Numbered from the stretch's first letter, positions 1 to 7,186 are shown. The stretch is 15,799 nt of DNA from Opitutaceae bacterium (GCA_029979145.1 JAPOIC010000018.1:1-15799), one strand, 5' to 3'. Notes: generated by a model from the sequence alone, not told the origin. Made by a program: numbers and translations.

Positions 1-1
1 C

Positions 2-475
2 TGCAAACCCGCGGTGGTCATCGCCGACGAGCCCACCACCGCCCTCGACGTCACCATCCAAGCGCAGATTCTCGAGCTCATGCAGGAACTGCAGCGCGAC
101 CTCGGCATGGCCATCGTGCTGATCACTCACGACCTCGGCGTCATCGCCGAGATGTGCGACGATGTCGTCGTCATGTATGCCGGCCGCGTGGCCGAGGCCG
201 GCCCGGTTGAGCGGATCTTCGCCGCGCCGAGTCATCCCTATACCCGCGGGCTGCTGGAATCTATTCCGCGGCTCGCCACGCCGCGCAAGACGCGCCTCAA
301 GACCATCGAGGGCATGGTCCCGAGTCTCGCCGACATGCCCGTCGGCTGCCGTTACCAAAATCGCTGCCCGTTCCGCGCCGACGTTTGCGCCCAACCGCCG
401 GCCACCGACAGCGTCGGCCCCGGCCACAGTGTCGCCTGCCACCGTTGGCGCGAACTCCCCGCCTTTTCCGCATGA
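2..475 (+). CDS. Oligopeptide/dipeptide ABC transporter ATP-binding protein, C-terminal part (OppD/DppD type)
   Basis: This is the C-terminal half of a cytoplasmic ATPase subunit that powers peptide import. The 5' end lies outside the window, so Walker A and the ABC signature are not visible. The visible part opens with the end of Walker B (VVIADEP), followed by the D-loop (TALD) and the H-loop (LITHD). After these comes the C-terminal extension found in the Opp/Dpp/Nik subfamily, including SHPYTRGLL. Its Cys-rich end (GCRYQNRCPFRADVC, then VACH) matches the four-cysteine motif reported to bind an iron-sulfur cluster in some members. The stop overlaps the next gene's start (ATGA), so the two are translationally coupled partner ATPases. 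Whether the cargo is dipeptides, oligopeptides or cell-wall peptides cannot be told. Confidence 0.93.
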   Translation, partial: CKPAVVIADEPTTALDVTIQAQILELMQELQRDLGMAIVLITHDLGVIAEMCDDVVVMYAGRVAEAGPVERIFAAPSHPYTRGLLESIPRLATPRKTRLKTIEGMVPSLADMPVGCRYQNRCPFRADVCAQPPATDSVGPGHSVACHRWRELPAFSA

Positions 476-1446
476 GCGTCGCGCCCCTTCTCGCCATCAA
501 TGACCTGCAGATGCACTTCCCCGTGCGCGAGGGCATCCTGCTGCGCGCGAAGCGGAGCTGCCGCGCCGTCGACGGCGTCAACCTGACCATTGCCCACGGC
601 GAAACCCTCGGCCTCGTGGGCGAATCCGGCTGCGGCAAGTCGACCCTCGGCAAGTGCATCGCCCGCCTCTACCAGCCCACCGGCGGCAGCATCGTGTTTC
701 AGGGTGACGACCTCGCCCACGAAAAGGGCGCCGCCCTCAAGGCCCACCGTCGCAACCTGCAGATGATTTTCCAGGATCCGGTGGAATCGCTCAACTCGCG
801 CCATACCGTCGGCGACATCATCGCCGAGCCCTTCATGATTCACAAAATGGGCGACGACGCCTGGCGCCGCCAACGCGTGCAGGAACTTCTCGCCAAGGTC
901 GGCCTGCCCGCCAACGCCGCGGATCGCTTCCCGTTTGAATTCTCCGGCGGCCAGCGCCAGCGCATTGGCATCGCCCGCGCCATCGCGCTCAAGCCCAAGC
1001 TCATCGTCTGCGACGAACCGGTGAGCGCGCTCGACGTCTCCATCCAGAGCCAGGTGCTCAACCTCCTGCTCGACCTGCAGCGCGAGATGAAGCTCAGCTA
1101 CCTCTTCATCGCCCACAACCTCGCGGTGGTGAAGCACGTCTCTGATCGCATCGCCATCATGTATCTCGGCCGCATCGTGGAGCTGGCCGACGCCGACACG
1201 ATTTACCGCGCCCCGCGCCACCCCTACACCCGCGCGCTTACCTCGGCCATTCCCGAGCCGGACCCCACGCGCAACAAGCAGCGCATCGTCTTGCAGGGCG
1301 ACGTGCCCTCGCCGATCAACCCGCCCTCAGGCTGCCCCTTTCACCCCCGCTGCCCGCACGCCACCGACCGCTGTAAAGTCGAGGTCCCGCAACTCCGCGC
1401 CGCCGGCGAGCCCGGCCAGCAGGTGTCGTGTCATTACGATCTGTGA
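472..1446 (+). CDS. Oligopeptide/dipeptide ABC transporter ATP-binding protein (OppF/DppF type)
   Basis: Complete 324-residue ATPase, the partner of the upstream subunit. I chose the ATG that overlaps the previous stop (ATGA); a longer in-frame reading adds 29 Arg/Pro-rich residues that lie inside the upstream gene. Visible motifs are Walker A GESGCGKST at about 50-58, the Q-loop (IFQDP) at about 99-103, signature FSGGQRQR at 157-164, Walker B LIVCDEP at 177-183, and the H-loop His at 215. The C-terminal oligopeptide-transporter extension includes RHPYTRAL and four cysteines at 288, 294, 301 and 320, a candidate iron-sulfur site as in related DppD/DppF proteins. It should form a heterodimer with the upstream gene product on the inner membrane. 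The permease and binding-protein genes would lie to the left of the window. Confidence 0.95.
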   Translation: MSVAPLLAINDLQMHFPVREGILLRAKRSCRAVDGVNLTIAHGETLGLVGESGCGKSTLGKCIARLYQPTGGSIVFQGDDLAHEKGAALKAHRRNLQMIFQDPVESLNSRHTVGDIIAEPFMIHKMGDDAWRRQRVQELLAKVGLPANAADRFPFEFSGGQRQRIGIARAIALKPKLIVCDEPVSALDVSIQSQVLNLLLDLQREMKLSYLFIAHNLAVVKHVSDRIAIMYLGRIVELADADTIYRAPRHPYTRALTSAIPEPDPTRNKQRIVLQGDVPSPINPPSGCPFHPRCPHATDRCKVEVPQLRAAGEPGQQVSCHYDL

Positions 1447-1582
1447 GGCCCGCCCTGCTTTGCCAAGGCTTCTCCCTGCTTCGCCAAGGCTTCGCAGGGC
1501 ATGCTTCGGCAAACCGCTGACGAGCCAAAAACGAAAGGCGGGCCGTGCCATGCGAAGTCCCGCGTCGCGGGACGAAGCATGG
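1447..1582. repeat. Cluster of short direct and palindromic repeats (REP-like)
   Basis: The gap between the transporter gene and tRNA-Ser is packed with symmetry. A 20-base unit (CCCTGCTTYGCCAAGGCTTC) occurs at 1453-1472 and 1474-1493 with one mismatch. The second copy lies in a hairpin with CCCTGC/GCAGGG arms (1474-1499). GGCCCGCC at 1447-1454 is complementary to GGCGGGCC at 1537-1544, which could fold the whole block. A second hairpin at 1548-1582 has outer arms CCATGC/GCATGG, a GAAG/GAAG internal loop and inner arms GTCCCGCG/CGCGGGAC. It abuts the 3' end of tRNA-Ser. The sequences resemble dispersed intergenic palindromes and may end transcription from both sides, although neither has a T-run. 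Confidence 0.6.
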
Positions 1583-1669
1583 GGGAGGGGGGGGGGGTCG
1601 AACCCCCGTTACCCTTGCGGGTAAATCTGATTTCGAGTCAGACGCGATCGACCACTCTGCCACCCCTCC
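1580..1669 (-). tRNA. tRNA-Ser (anticodon CGA)
   Basis: Read on the minus strand, a class II tRNA folds. The acceptor GGAGGGG pairs with CCCCTCC. The anticodon stem TCTGA/TCAGA carries the loop CTCGAAA with anticodon CGA, which reads UCG. A long variable arm is formed by TTACCC/GGGTAA, as expected for tRNA-Ser. The T-arm is GGGGG/CCCCC with loop TTCGACC, and an encoded CCA ends at 1580. Two features are odd. The discriminator base is C where bacterial tRNA-Ser usually has G. The D-stem has an A-C mismatch if drawn with three pairs. An 11-G run (1587-1597 on the + strand) covers the T-stem and acceptor, but the fold works with exactly this length. Confidence 0.93.
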
Positions 1670-1748
1670 GAGGGTGAGGGTCAGAACGTAGGTGCCGCCT
1701 TCGAAAACGGAAGCAGAAAAAACGAATCCCCCCTGTCCCAACGACCCT

Positions 1749-2156
1749 TCACGTATTTTCATCCTCGTCCGGTGCGATCGGGCGCTGGTTGGCCGGCAGG
1801 TGATGCGGGAGGAAATAGTAATACGCCATCAGCCACCAGCTGCGCGACGAGCGGTAGAATAGCACGGGAAACCCAATCGCCCCGACACCCGCCAAGACGA
1901 TCGCCGTGGTGGCCCCGATCACGCCGGCAAACGCCAGCAGCATGACCGGAAGCAAAAACACCACGAGGGTCACGCCGTAGTTCAATGACAGCGACCCGAG
2001 GAAAAATCCCTCGTCGCGCTCCAGCTTCAAGCCGCAGGCCGGGCATTCCGGGTTGACTTCAAACAGCGTGCCCTCGCGAAACAAGGTGCGGTTGCCGCAG
2101 TTGGGGCAACGGTTGGCAAGGCCGCGCTGAACGATATGGACCCGGGTGACGTGCAT
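1749..2156 (-). CDS. DUF983 family zinc-ribbon membrane protein
   Basis: A 135-residue protein of unknown function. Near the N-terminus it has a CxxC...CxxC zinc ribbon (Cys 17, 20, 38 and 41, in RCPNCG and ECPACG). Two hydrophobic segments follow at roughly 58-80 and 82-101, and the tail is short and acidic. This layout is that of DUF983, whose role is not established. I chose the ATG at 2156; an in-frame GTG five codons upstream would lie inside the tsf terminator stem. The only Shine-Dalgarno-like GGAG ahead of the ATG (spacing 9) is itself in the 3' arm of that stem. The gene follows tsf on the same strand, so expression may depend on readthrough of the terminator. Confidence 0.85.
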   Translation of the reverse strand: MHVTRVHIVQRGLANRCPNCGNRTLFREGTLFEVNPECPACGLKLERDEGFFLGSLSLNYGVTLVVFLLPVMLLAFAGVIGATTAIVLAGVGAIGFPVLFYRSSRSWWLMAYYYFLPHHLPANQRPIAPDEDENT

Positions 2157-2189
2157 AAAAAAACGCTCCACCCAAAGAGTGGAGCGTTT
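2157..2189 (-). terminator. Intrinsic terminator after tsf, abutting the DUF983 start
   Basis: There is an 11-bp perfect stem (AAACGCTCCAC/GTGGAGCGTTT) with a 7-base loop. On the minus strand the stem runs into a seven-T tract that ends exactly at the ATG of the DUF983 gene. It lies 27 bases past the tsf stop. This is a canonical Rho-independent terminator for rpsB-tsf. The 3' arm also carries the GGAG that could serve as the ribosome site for the next gene. Confidence 0.9.
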
Positions 2190-2216
2190 GAAGGGATTGC
2201 AATCGCGGTCTGCGAC

Positions 2217-2810
2217 TCAGGCGCCCAGCTGGAAGCGGACGAAGCGGCGGATCTGGATGTTCTCGCCAATCTTCGTGATTTTCTCGGTGAGCATCTCCTT
2301 GATCGTCTTCTCCGGCTGTTTCACGAACGGCTGGTCGAGGAGGACCACGGTCGAGTAATACTTGTCGAGCTTGCCCTCGACGATCTTCTGGACGGCCGCC
2401 GCGGGCTTACCCTGGACTTGCGCGGTCGCGATTTCGCGCTCCTTGGCCACGTCGGCCTCGGGCACTTCTTCGCGGGTCACGCACACCGGGCTGGCCGCGG
2501 CGATCTGGAGGCACAGGTCCTTCACGAAGGCCTTGAAGTCCTCGTTGCGGGCGACGAAGTCGGTCTCGCAGTTCACCTCGATGAGGACGCCGACTTTTCC
2601 GCCGACGTGGATGTAGCTCTCGATGAGGCCCTCCTTGGTGGCGCGGTCCGCCTTCTTCGCGGCGGAAGCAGCCCCCTTCTTGCGCAGAATGGTGGCGGCT
2701 TCCTCTTGGTTACCGTTGGCCTCGGTGAGCGCTTTCTTGCAGTCAAGCAGGCCGGCGCCGGTGGCGGCGCGCAGCTCGTTGACCATTTGTGCGGTGATCG
2801 TGTTGCTCAT
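2217..2810 (-). CDS. tsf: Translation elongation factor Ts (EF-Ts)
   Basis: EF-Ts regenerates EF-Tu-GTP by releasing GDP. The 197-residue protein starts with the UBA-like N-domain (VNELRAATGAGLLDCKKAL) and continues into the core with the conserved TDFVA motif at 83-87, which contacts EF-Tu. It is about 90 residues shorter than the E. coli protein and so belongs to the short form found in many bacterial phyla. It lies 22 bases downstream of rpsB on the same strand, the usual rpsB-tsf order, and is closed by a strong terminator. No clear Shine-Dalgarno sequence precedes the ATG. Confidence 0.98.
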   Translation of the reverse strand: MSNTITAQMVNELRAATGAGLLDCKKALTEANGNQEEAATILRKKGAASAAKKADRATKEGLIESYIHVGGKVGVLIEVNCETDFVARNEDFKAFVKDLCLQIAAASPVCVTREEVPEADVAKEREIATAQVQGKPAAAVQKIVEGKLDKYYSTVVLLDQPFVKQPEKTIKEMLTEKITKIGENIQIRRFVRFQLGA

Positions 2811-2832
2811 TGAATCGTAACGAAGGGTCGGG

Positions 2833-3684
2833 TTATTCGGCCTTGATCTGCGCGCGCTTCACGCGGGCAGTCGTCTTCTTCGGGGCTTCCTCTTCCTCGC
2901 TAAAGTCGTCGCTCTCAGCGCTGGTGTCCGCGCCAACGGCGGCGGCGACCGCGGCCGTGGCGGCCTTGAGGTCGGGGGCGCCGCGGGAGGAACGGCGGGA
3001 GTCGCGCTGGGCCAGACCGGCCTGAATGGCTTCGACGATGGTGTCGACGATGATGCGGACCGACTTCACCGCGTCGTCATTGCCCGGGATCGCATGGGTG
3101 AGGAGCGAGGGATCGGAGTTGGTGTCGACCAGACCGATGCTGGCTATACCGCAGCGCGCGGCCTCGGCGACGGCGATTTTTTCGTGGTTGACGTCCACGA
3201 TAAACATCGCGGTGGGCATGCCGTCCATCTCGAGGATGCCGCTGAAGTTGCGTTGCATGCGGCCCATCTCGCGCTTGATGGCGGCCTCCTCCTTGGCGGA
3301 GAACTTGGCCAGCTCCCCGTCGGTCTCCATCTGCTGATACTTCTTATACTTCGCAATGGAGCGCTTGACGGTCTCGTAATTGGTCAGCGTGCCGCCGAGC
3401 CAGCGGTCGACGCAGAAGGGCATGTTGACGGCGGTCGCGGCCTCGCGGACGATTTCCTGGGCCTGCTTCTTGGTGCCAACGAAAAGGACGTTGCCGCCGT
3501 TGGCGACAGTCTCGGTGAGGAAGGCGGTCGCCTTCTGGAGGGCCGCGAACGTCTTGCCGAGGTCGATGATGCTGACGCCCTGACGGTGGTCGAAGACGAA
3601 GGGCTTCGAGCGCGGGTTCCAGCGTTTGGTTTGGTGCCCGAAATGCACGCCGGCATCGAGCAGGTCCTTGGGGGTGATATTCAT
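2833..3684 (-). CDS. rpsB: Small ribosomal subunit protein uS2
   Basis: The 283-residue protein begins MNITPKDLLDAGVHFGHQ, the classic S2 N-terminus. It continues with the family segments VLFVGTKKQAQ, WLGGTLTN, and MPTAMFIVDVNHEKIAVAEA followed by IASIGLVDTNSDP. S2 binds late to the 30S subunit and contacts S1. From about residue 235 there is a low-complexity Ala/Glu/Lys-rich tail (acidic SDDFSEEEE, then a basic end) that goes beyond the E. coli length of about 240; such tails vary between phyla. It is the first gene of the rpsB-tsf unit. In many bacteria S2 represses its own operon through the mRNA leader, but I see no clear leader structure here. Confidence 0.98.
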   Translation of the reverse strand: MNITPKDLLDAGVHFGHQTKRWNPRSKPFVFDHRQGVSIIDLGKTFAALQKATAFLTETVANGGNVLFVGTKKQAQEIVREAATAVNMPFCVDRWLGGTLTNYETVKRSIAKYKKYQQMETDGELAKFSAKEEAAIKREMGRMQRNFSGILEMDGMPTAMFIVDVNHEKIAVAEAARCGIASIGLVDTNSDPSLLTHAIPGNDDAVKSVRIIVDTIVEAIQAGLAQRDSRRSSRGAPDLKAATAAVAAAVGADTSAESDDFSEEEEAPKKTTARVKRAQIKAE

Positions 3685-3887
3685 CTGATCTATGTTAATC
3701 CTGCGAAAACACAGGTCGGCCAGTGGGCCGCCTTGCGATCGTTGGTTTGGTTATGGTTTTGTGGTTTTGACTGACAGAGCGGTCCAAAACAGAGGTCGCC
3801 CGCGCCGCTGGCAAGCGCGAATTGGCGAATCGTGGAAAAAGCCATTGACACGTCACATACCCCTGCGCACGTTGACCCTCCCTTCGT
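3685..3887. other. Upstream region of rpsB, no gene seen
   Basis: About 200 bases separate rpsB from the tRNA locus. The promoter for rpsB-tsf must be here or beyond, but I found no convincing -35/-10 pair on the minus strand. A TTGACA on the + strand at 3845-3850 points toward the tRNA copies but lacks a matching -10. Open frames crossing this stretch have no recognisable features. Confidence 0.4.
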
Positions 3888-3967
3888 TGCAGGGTGGAGC
3901 AGTCAGATTGCTGGCCGGCTCATAAGCCCGCAGCCGCGGGATCCTTGGTTCACCCCCAAGTCAGTTC
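3888..3967 (+). pseudogene. Degenerate initiator-tRNA-like copy (anticodon CAT)
   Basis: The first 17 bases, the anticodon block GGCTCATAA and the T-arm block CCTTGGTTCA are identical to the intact initiator tRNA 141 bases downstream. The rest has diverged. The 3' side cannot pair with the acceptor strand, and the D-stem and anticodon stem are broken. The variable region is about 8 bases longer and contains a CCCGC/GCGGG hairpin. No CCA end is present. It looks like a decayed tandem duplicate, though a tRNA-like regulatory RNA cannot be excluded. Confidence 0.65.
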
Positions 3968-4028
3968 TATTCAATCACTTTAGTTTCGACTCCGCCGTTC
4001 GTCCTCCGACGGTCAGCGTCCCACTTAT

Positions 4029-4105
<77 letters not shown>

Positions 4106-4109
4106 ATTT

Positions 4110-4136
4110 ACCTCCCCTTCCACGGGGAGGTTTTTT
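4110..4136 (+). terminator. Intrinsic terminator of initiator tRNA
   Basis: A stem ACCTCCCC/GGGGAGGT with a short loop is followed by a run of six T's. It begins five bases after the tRNA CCA end, and it separates the tRNA from the protein fragment downstream. Confidence 0.9.
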
Positions 4137-4149
4137 GCATTTTAGGCCC

Positions 4150-4410
4150 GGGCGGGGCATCGCCAATCAGACGGATGTCGCCGCCAACTGGTGGGCCGAC
4201 GCCAACATGAACGTCCTCGTGGCCCGCAATGTTTCCGGCACCACTCCCTACAACCAGGTCTCCATCACCGCCTACCCGGGCACCGCCAGCGCCACGCACT
4301 GGGACAGCTACGACTACGTCACCCCTGTGCCCGAGCCCGCGACCTTTGGGGTGGGGCTGGTGGCGTTAACGGTGACGCTGGTCATGGTCCGGCGCCGGCG
4401 AAAGCCCTGA
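4150..4410 (+). pseudogene. Orphaned C-terminal fragment of a PEP-CTERM protein
   Basis: The open frame reads as the last 86 residues of an exported protein. It contains a beta-rich, Asn/Thr/Tyr-rich stretch, then the sorting signal VPEP, a hydrophobic segment of about 20 residues, and a basic end (VRRRRKP). PEP-CTERM tails direct proteins of exopolysaccharide-producing Gram-negative bacteria to an exosortase for processing. No start codon, signal peptide or promoter fits: read upstream, the frame runs straight through the tRNA terminator and the tRNA itself, which is not real coding. The 5' part of the gene therefore appears to have been lost. The stop lies 10 bases from the convergent end of the nagA-like gene. 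Confidence 0.75.
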
Positions 4411-4420
4411 CGCAAAACGC

Positions 4421-5350
4421 TTACTCCGGCAGCCCGAGGCTGCGCGCCACGCGCGGGCCGCAGGCCTCGTGGATCTCGGCGTCGTTCCACCCGAGGAAAG
4501 CACGCAGATTTTCCACGCCGCGCGCCATGTCGAGGGAAGAGCCGGCGAAGTTCGGCTTGCCCGGCTCACGCACCACGCCGTCGGCGCCCACTTCGACGTC
4601 GAACCGGCCGATGCGATAACGGCCCGGGCCGGCGCCACCGGCGGACATGCAATCGGTCGTGAAGATGACTTTGTCGCGGGGTTTGGCGCGCACAAGATTC
4701 TGCAGCACGCGGGCCGGGATGTGGATCCCGTCGTGAATAAACGCTGCGTAAAGTTCGTCCCGCGCCAGCAGGCGTTGCATGACGTTGTCGTGCCGCGGCA
4801 GCTGCACCGGGATGCCGTTGCCCAGATGCGTGCACATCGTGAGCCCGGCGGCAATCGCCTCGTCAATCTGCCGGTCGTCCGCCTCGGAGTGACCGATCGA
4901 GGCGACGACCCCGAGCTGCGTGATGTGCCGGATGAACTCCGCGGAGTTGGGCTGCTCCGGCGCCAGCGTGATCAACCGCAAATTCCCCTGCGCCGCGTCC
5001 TGCAGGCGCTCAAACTCCGCGATGTCCGGCGCCTTCATCAGGGCCGGGTCGTGCGCACCGTGGTAGCCGGGCTTCGGGCTCATGTAAGGGCCCTCGATGT
5101 GGTAACCCACGATCATCCGCGCAATCTGGGGGTCGGCGGCGCGAAACTTTTCCACCTTGGCCAGCTTGGCGCAGAGCGAATCGATCCGATCCGTGATCAG
5201 CGTGAACAGGATCCGGTCGGTGCGATGCCTCAACAGCCCCTCGACCGCGCGCGTCAACTGCGCCTGATCGAGGTCCGGCTGTTGGAAATCCACGCCGGCA
5301 AAGCCGTTGACCTGCAGGTCGAAGAATCCGGTGTAAGGTGCGTCGCTCAT
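4421..5350 (-). CDS. nagA: NagA-like N-acetylglucosamine-6-phosphate deacetylase (amidohydrolase)
   Basis: This 309-residue amidohydrolase resembles NagA, which removes acetate from GlcNAc-6-phosphate. Visible family motifs are FDLQVNGFAGVDF near the N-terminus, HIEGPY (Glu 86, metal ligand), IGHSEA (His 154), THLGNG (His 175), DGIH (His 210) and TTDC (catalytic Asp 233). It is about 70 residues shorter than typical NagA and lacks the N-terminal strands of the beta-sandwich. The usual THLFNAM-type motif is altered, so the true substrate may be a different N-acetyl sugar. The ATG lies 1 base after the upstream SDR stop; a longer frame reads through the SDR gene and is not used. It is the last gene of the seven-gene operon. 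No sugar kinase is present in the window to make a 6-phosphate. Confidence 0.8.
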   Translation of the reverse strand: MSDAPYTGFFDLQVNGFAGVDFQQPDLDQAQLTRAVEGLLRHRTDRILFTLITDRIDSLCAKLAKVEKFRAADPQIARMIVGYHIEGPYMSPKPGYHGAHDPALMKAPDIAEFERLQDAAQGNLRLITLAPEQPNSAEFIRHITQLGVVASIGHSEADDRQIDEAIAAGLTMCTHLGNGIPVQLPRHDNVMQRLLARDELYAAFIHDGIHIPARVLQNLVRAKPRDKVIFTTDCMSAGGAGPGRYRIGRFDVEVGADGVVREPGKPNFAGSSLDMARGVENLRAFLGWNDAEIHEACGPRVARSLGLPE

Positions 5351-5351
5351 C

Positions 5352-6113
5352 TCAAAATCCAATGCTCGCGCCGCCGTCGACGGGGACGATGGTGCCGGTG
5401 ACAAACTTCGCCGCGGGTGAGCAAAGCCACGCCACGGTCCAGCCGATGTCGGAGGTGTCACCCAGGCAGCCGAGCGGCGTGCGGGAAAGGATCTTTTGCT
5501 TGCGCGCCGGATCGCTTTCGAAGGCTTTGCGCGACATCGCCGTGTCAATCCAGCCCGGCGCCACCGCGTTCACGCGAATGGCGTCCACGCCAAACTCCAG
5601 CGCCAGCGTGCGCACCGCACCGGTCAGCGCCGACTTCGAAATCGAATAGGCCGATACCCACGGAATCCCGAACAGCGCCGCCATCGAGCTGATGAACACC
5701 ACCGAGCCGCCACCGACCTTGAGCTGCGGGTGCAACGCGCGCGTCAACGCCAGCGCCCCCACGACGTTCGTCTGCAAAATGCCAAGCAACTCCGCCTCGC
5801 TCGTTTCGACAAACGGCTTCTTCAGGTTGATCCCGGCGTTGTTAATCAAGAGGTCAATCGCTCCGTGCTTCGCCTGCAGCTCGGCGACCACGGCGGGAAT
5901 GGCCGCGGTGTCGGTGACGTCCATCACCTGCACCTTGGCCGACGCGCCAATGCTGGCGGCCGCCTCGTTGAGTTCCTTTTCCCGGCGACCCGCCAGAACG
6001 ACCTCGGCCCCGCAGGCCGCGAGGCTGCGGGCACAGGCCAGACCGATGCCGGATCCGCCACCGGTGACGAGCGCGCGGCGTCCGCGCAGGGAGAAGACTT
6101 CGGGAGTGCTCAT
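5352..6113 (-). CDS. Classical short-chain dehydrogenase/reductase, possibly fructuronate reductase
   Basis: A 253-residue NAD(P)-dependent SDR. It shows the nucleotide motif TGGGSGIG at 17-24, NNAG at 91-94, the catalytic Ser near 142-143, the YxxxK pair (Tyr 156, Lys 160), and the NAVAPGWIDT region. A C-terminal PVDGG follows. Overall it resembles the gluconate-5-dehydrogenase/KduD group. The start overlaps the uxuA stop (ATGA), so the two are coupled. In Bacillus the fructuronate reductase beside uxuA is also an SDR, so interconversion of fructuronate and mannonate is a reasonable assignment by context. Other keto-sugar-acid substrates are equally possible on sequence alone. Confidence 0.85.
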   Translation of the reverse strand: MSTPEVFSLRGRRALVTGGGSGIGLACARSLAACGAEVVLAGRREKELNEAAASIGASAKVQVMDVTDTAAIPAVVAELQAKHGAIDLLINNAGINLKKPFVETSEAELLGILQTNVVGALALTRALHPQLKVGGGSVVFISSMAALFGIPWVSAYSISKSALTGAVRTLALEFGVDAIRVNAVAPGWIDTAMSRKAFESDPARKQKILSRTPLGCLGDTSDIGWTVAWLCSPAAKFVTGTIVPVDGGASIGF

Positions 6114-7186
6114 GAATTTTCCTCGGTGATCGTTTGCAGGAGCGCGCGCATGTAGCCGAGCGCAAAGGCCATGCCCGCATGCCACGGCGCGCCGCAGGCC
6201 ATCTGCGGCGCGTGGTCGGGGATCAACACGCCCTTGAAACCTTGGTCGCGCAGGATGCGCACGATGCGCGGCATATCGATGTCGCCTTCGTCGACAAAGG
6301 TCTCCTTGTAGGTCGGCACCTTGCCGCGGACGTTGCGAAAATGCACGTAGGCGATGCGGTCCTGCTGCGCGTAGCTTTCGGTGCAGGCGTAGAGGTCGCA
6401 CTCCGTCATCTCCGCCAGCGAACCCAGGCAATACTCGAGCCGGTTCGACGGACTGGGGGAAAGATCGATCAACTTCTGGTAAAGCTGCGGCTGGTAGACC
6501 AGCCGGGGCGTGCCGCGGATGGTCGGCATCGGCGGGTCGTCGGGATGCGCGGCCAGCGCGACGCCGCTCGCCTCCGCGACGGGGAGGACGGCAGTGAGAA
6601 AGTCATTCAGCCGCGCCCACAATTGTTCGTGCGTGCACGGCGGCATCGTGCCTGGGCCCAGCGTGTCGGCCACCTGCATGTTCCACACCAACCCCGCCGG
6701 CACCGGGTCGTCGACCGGTCCCTCCATGCCCACCGCCTCGGCGGATCCACGGGCGTAGGTGCCGCGAGTGCGACCGGCCACGCCAGCCAGACTGAAGTTG
6801 TAGCCGATGCACGGGATGCCCGCCGCACCCACCCGGCGCACCATCGTCTTGATATTCTCCAACTGCTCCGCCTTGCGCGGGCCGTCGAGCAAGACGTCAT
6901 GCCAATGCGCGGGGTCAAAATTCTCGATCGCGGCGATTTCCAACCCGTGCTTTTTCGCGCGGCGCACCACGTCTTCCAAAAACCCCTGCTCCCACAGTTG
7001 TGTCGGGTCCCCCGCGCGGCCCCAGCCGTGCAGATCACCGGTCGGCTGGTCGCCGGCCTTGTTGCCCTTCGCCTGGTTGAAATAGTCGACCATGTGAATC
7101 ACCAGCGCCGTGCAACCGGCCTGGGCCGCGAAGCGGAAATGGTCGTCGTCCAGCTGGTGCCGGTAAAGTCCGAGGCCGAGTTTCAT
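6110..7186 (-). CDS. uxuA: Mannonate dehydratase
   Basis: The 358-residue protein has the UxuA family pattern: ENFDPAHWHDVLLDGPR at about 88-104, GIPCIGYNFS at 123-132, HPDDPP at 214-219, EYCLGSLAEM with Cys 253, HFRNVRG at 282-288, DEGDIDM at 299-305 and IPDHAP with Asp 324. His 214, Cys 253, His 282 and Asp 324 align in order with the metal ligands known for this family. UxuA converts D-mannonate to 2-keto-3-deoxygluconate (KDG) in hexuronate breakdown. It sits between the AGE-family epimerase (7 bases away) and an SDR that could supply mannonate. Paralogs with unknown substrates exist, so the exact sugar acid is likely but not proven. Confidence 0.88.
   Translation of the reverse strand: MKLGLGLYRHQLDDDHFRFAAQAGCTALVIHMVDYFNQAKGNKAGDQPTGDLHGWGRAGDPTQLWEQGFLEDVVRRAKKHGLEIAAIENFDPAHWHDVLLDGPRKAEQLENIKTMVRRVGAAGIPCIGYNFSLAGVAGRTRGTYARGSAEAVGMEGPVDDPVPAGLVWNMQVADTLGPGTMPPCTHEQLWARLNDFLTAVLPVAEASGVALAAHPDDPPMPTIRGTPRLVYQPQLYQKLIDLSPSPSNRLEYCLGSLAEMTECDLYACTESYAQQDRIAYVHFRNVRGKVPTYKETFVDEGDIDMPRIVRILRDQGFKGVLIPDHAPQMACGAPWHAGMAFALGYMRALLQTITEENS

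Noticed and set aside
1447..1582. CRISPR-like array
   Set aside because: Only two direct copies with a one-base gap and no spacers of regular size.
1316..1762. 148-codon minus-strand frame over tRNA-Ser and the oppF-like end
   Set aside because: Part of it is a translation of the tRNA-Ser gene itself, and the rest is antisense to the transporter gene.
3094..3774. 226-codon + strand frame over rpsB
   Set aside because: It is the antisense shadow of ribosomal protein uS2 with a low-complexity, His/Asp/Gly-rich translation and no recognisable domain.
3845..3873. TTGACA as a -35 box for the tRNA locus
   Set aside because: No TATAAT-like hexamer occurs at 16-18 bases spacing, so a promoter cannot be supported.
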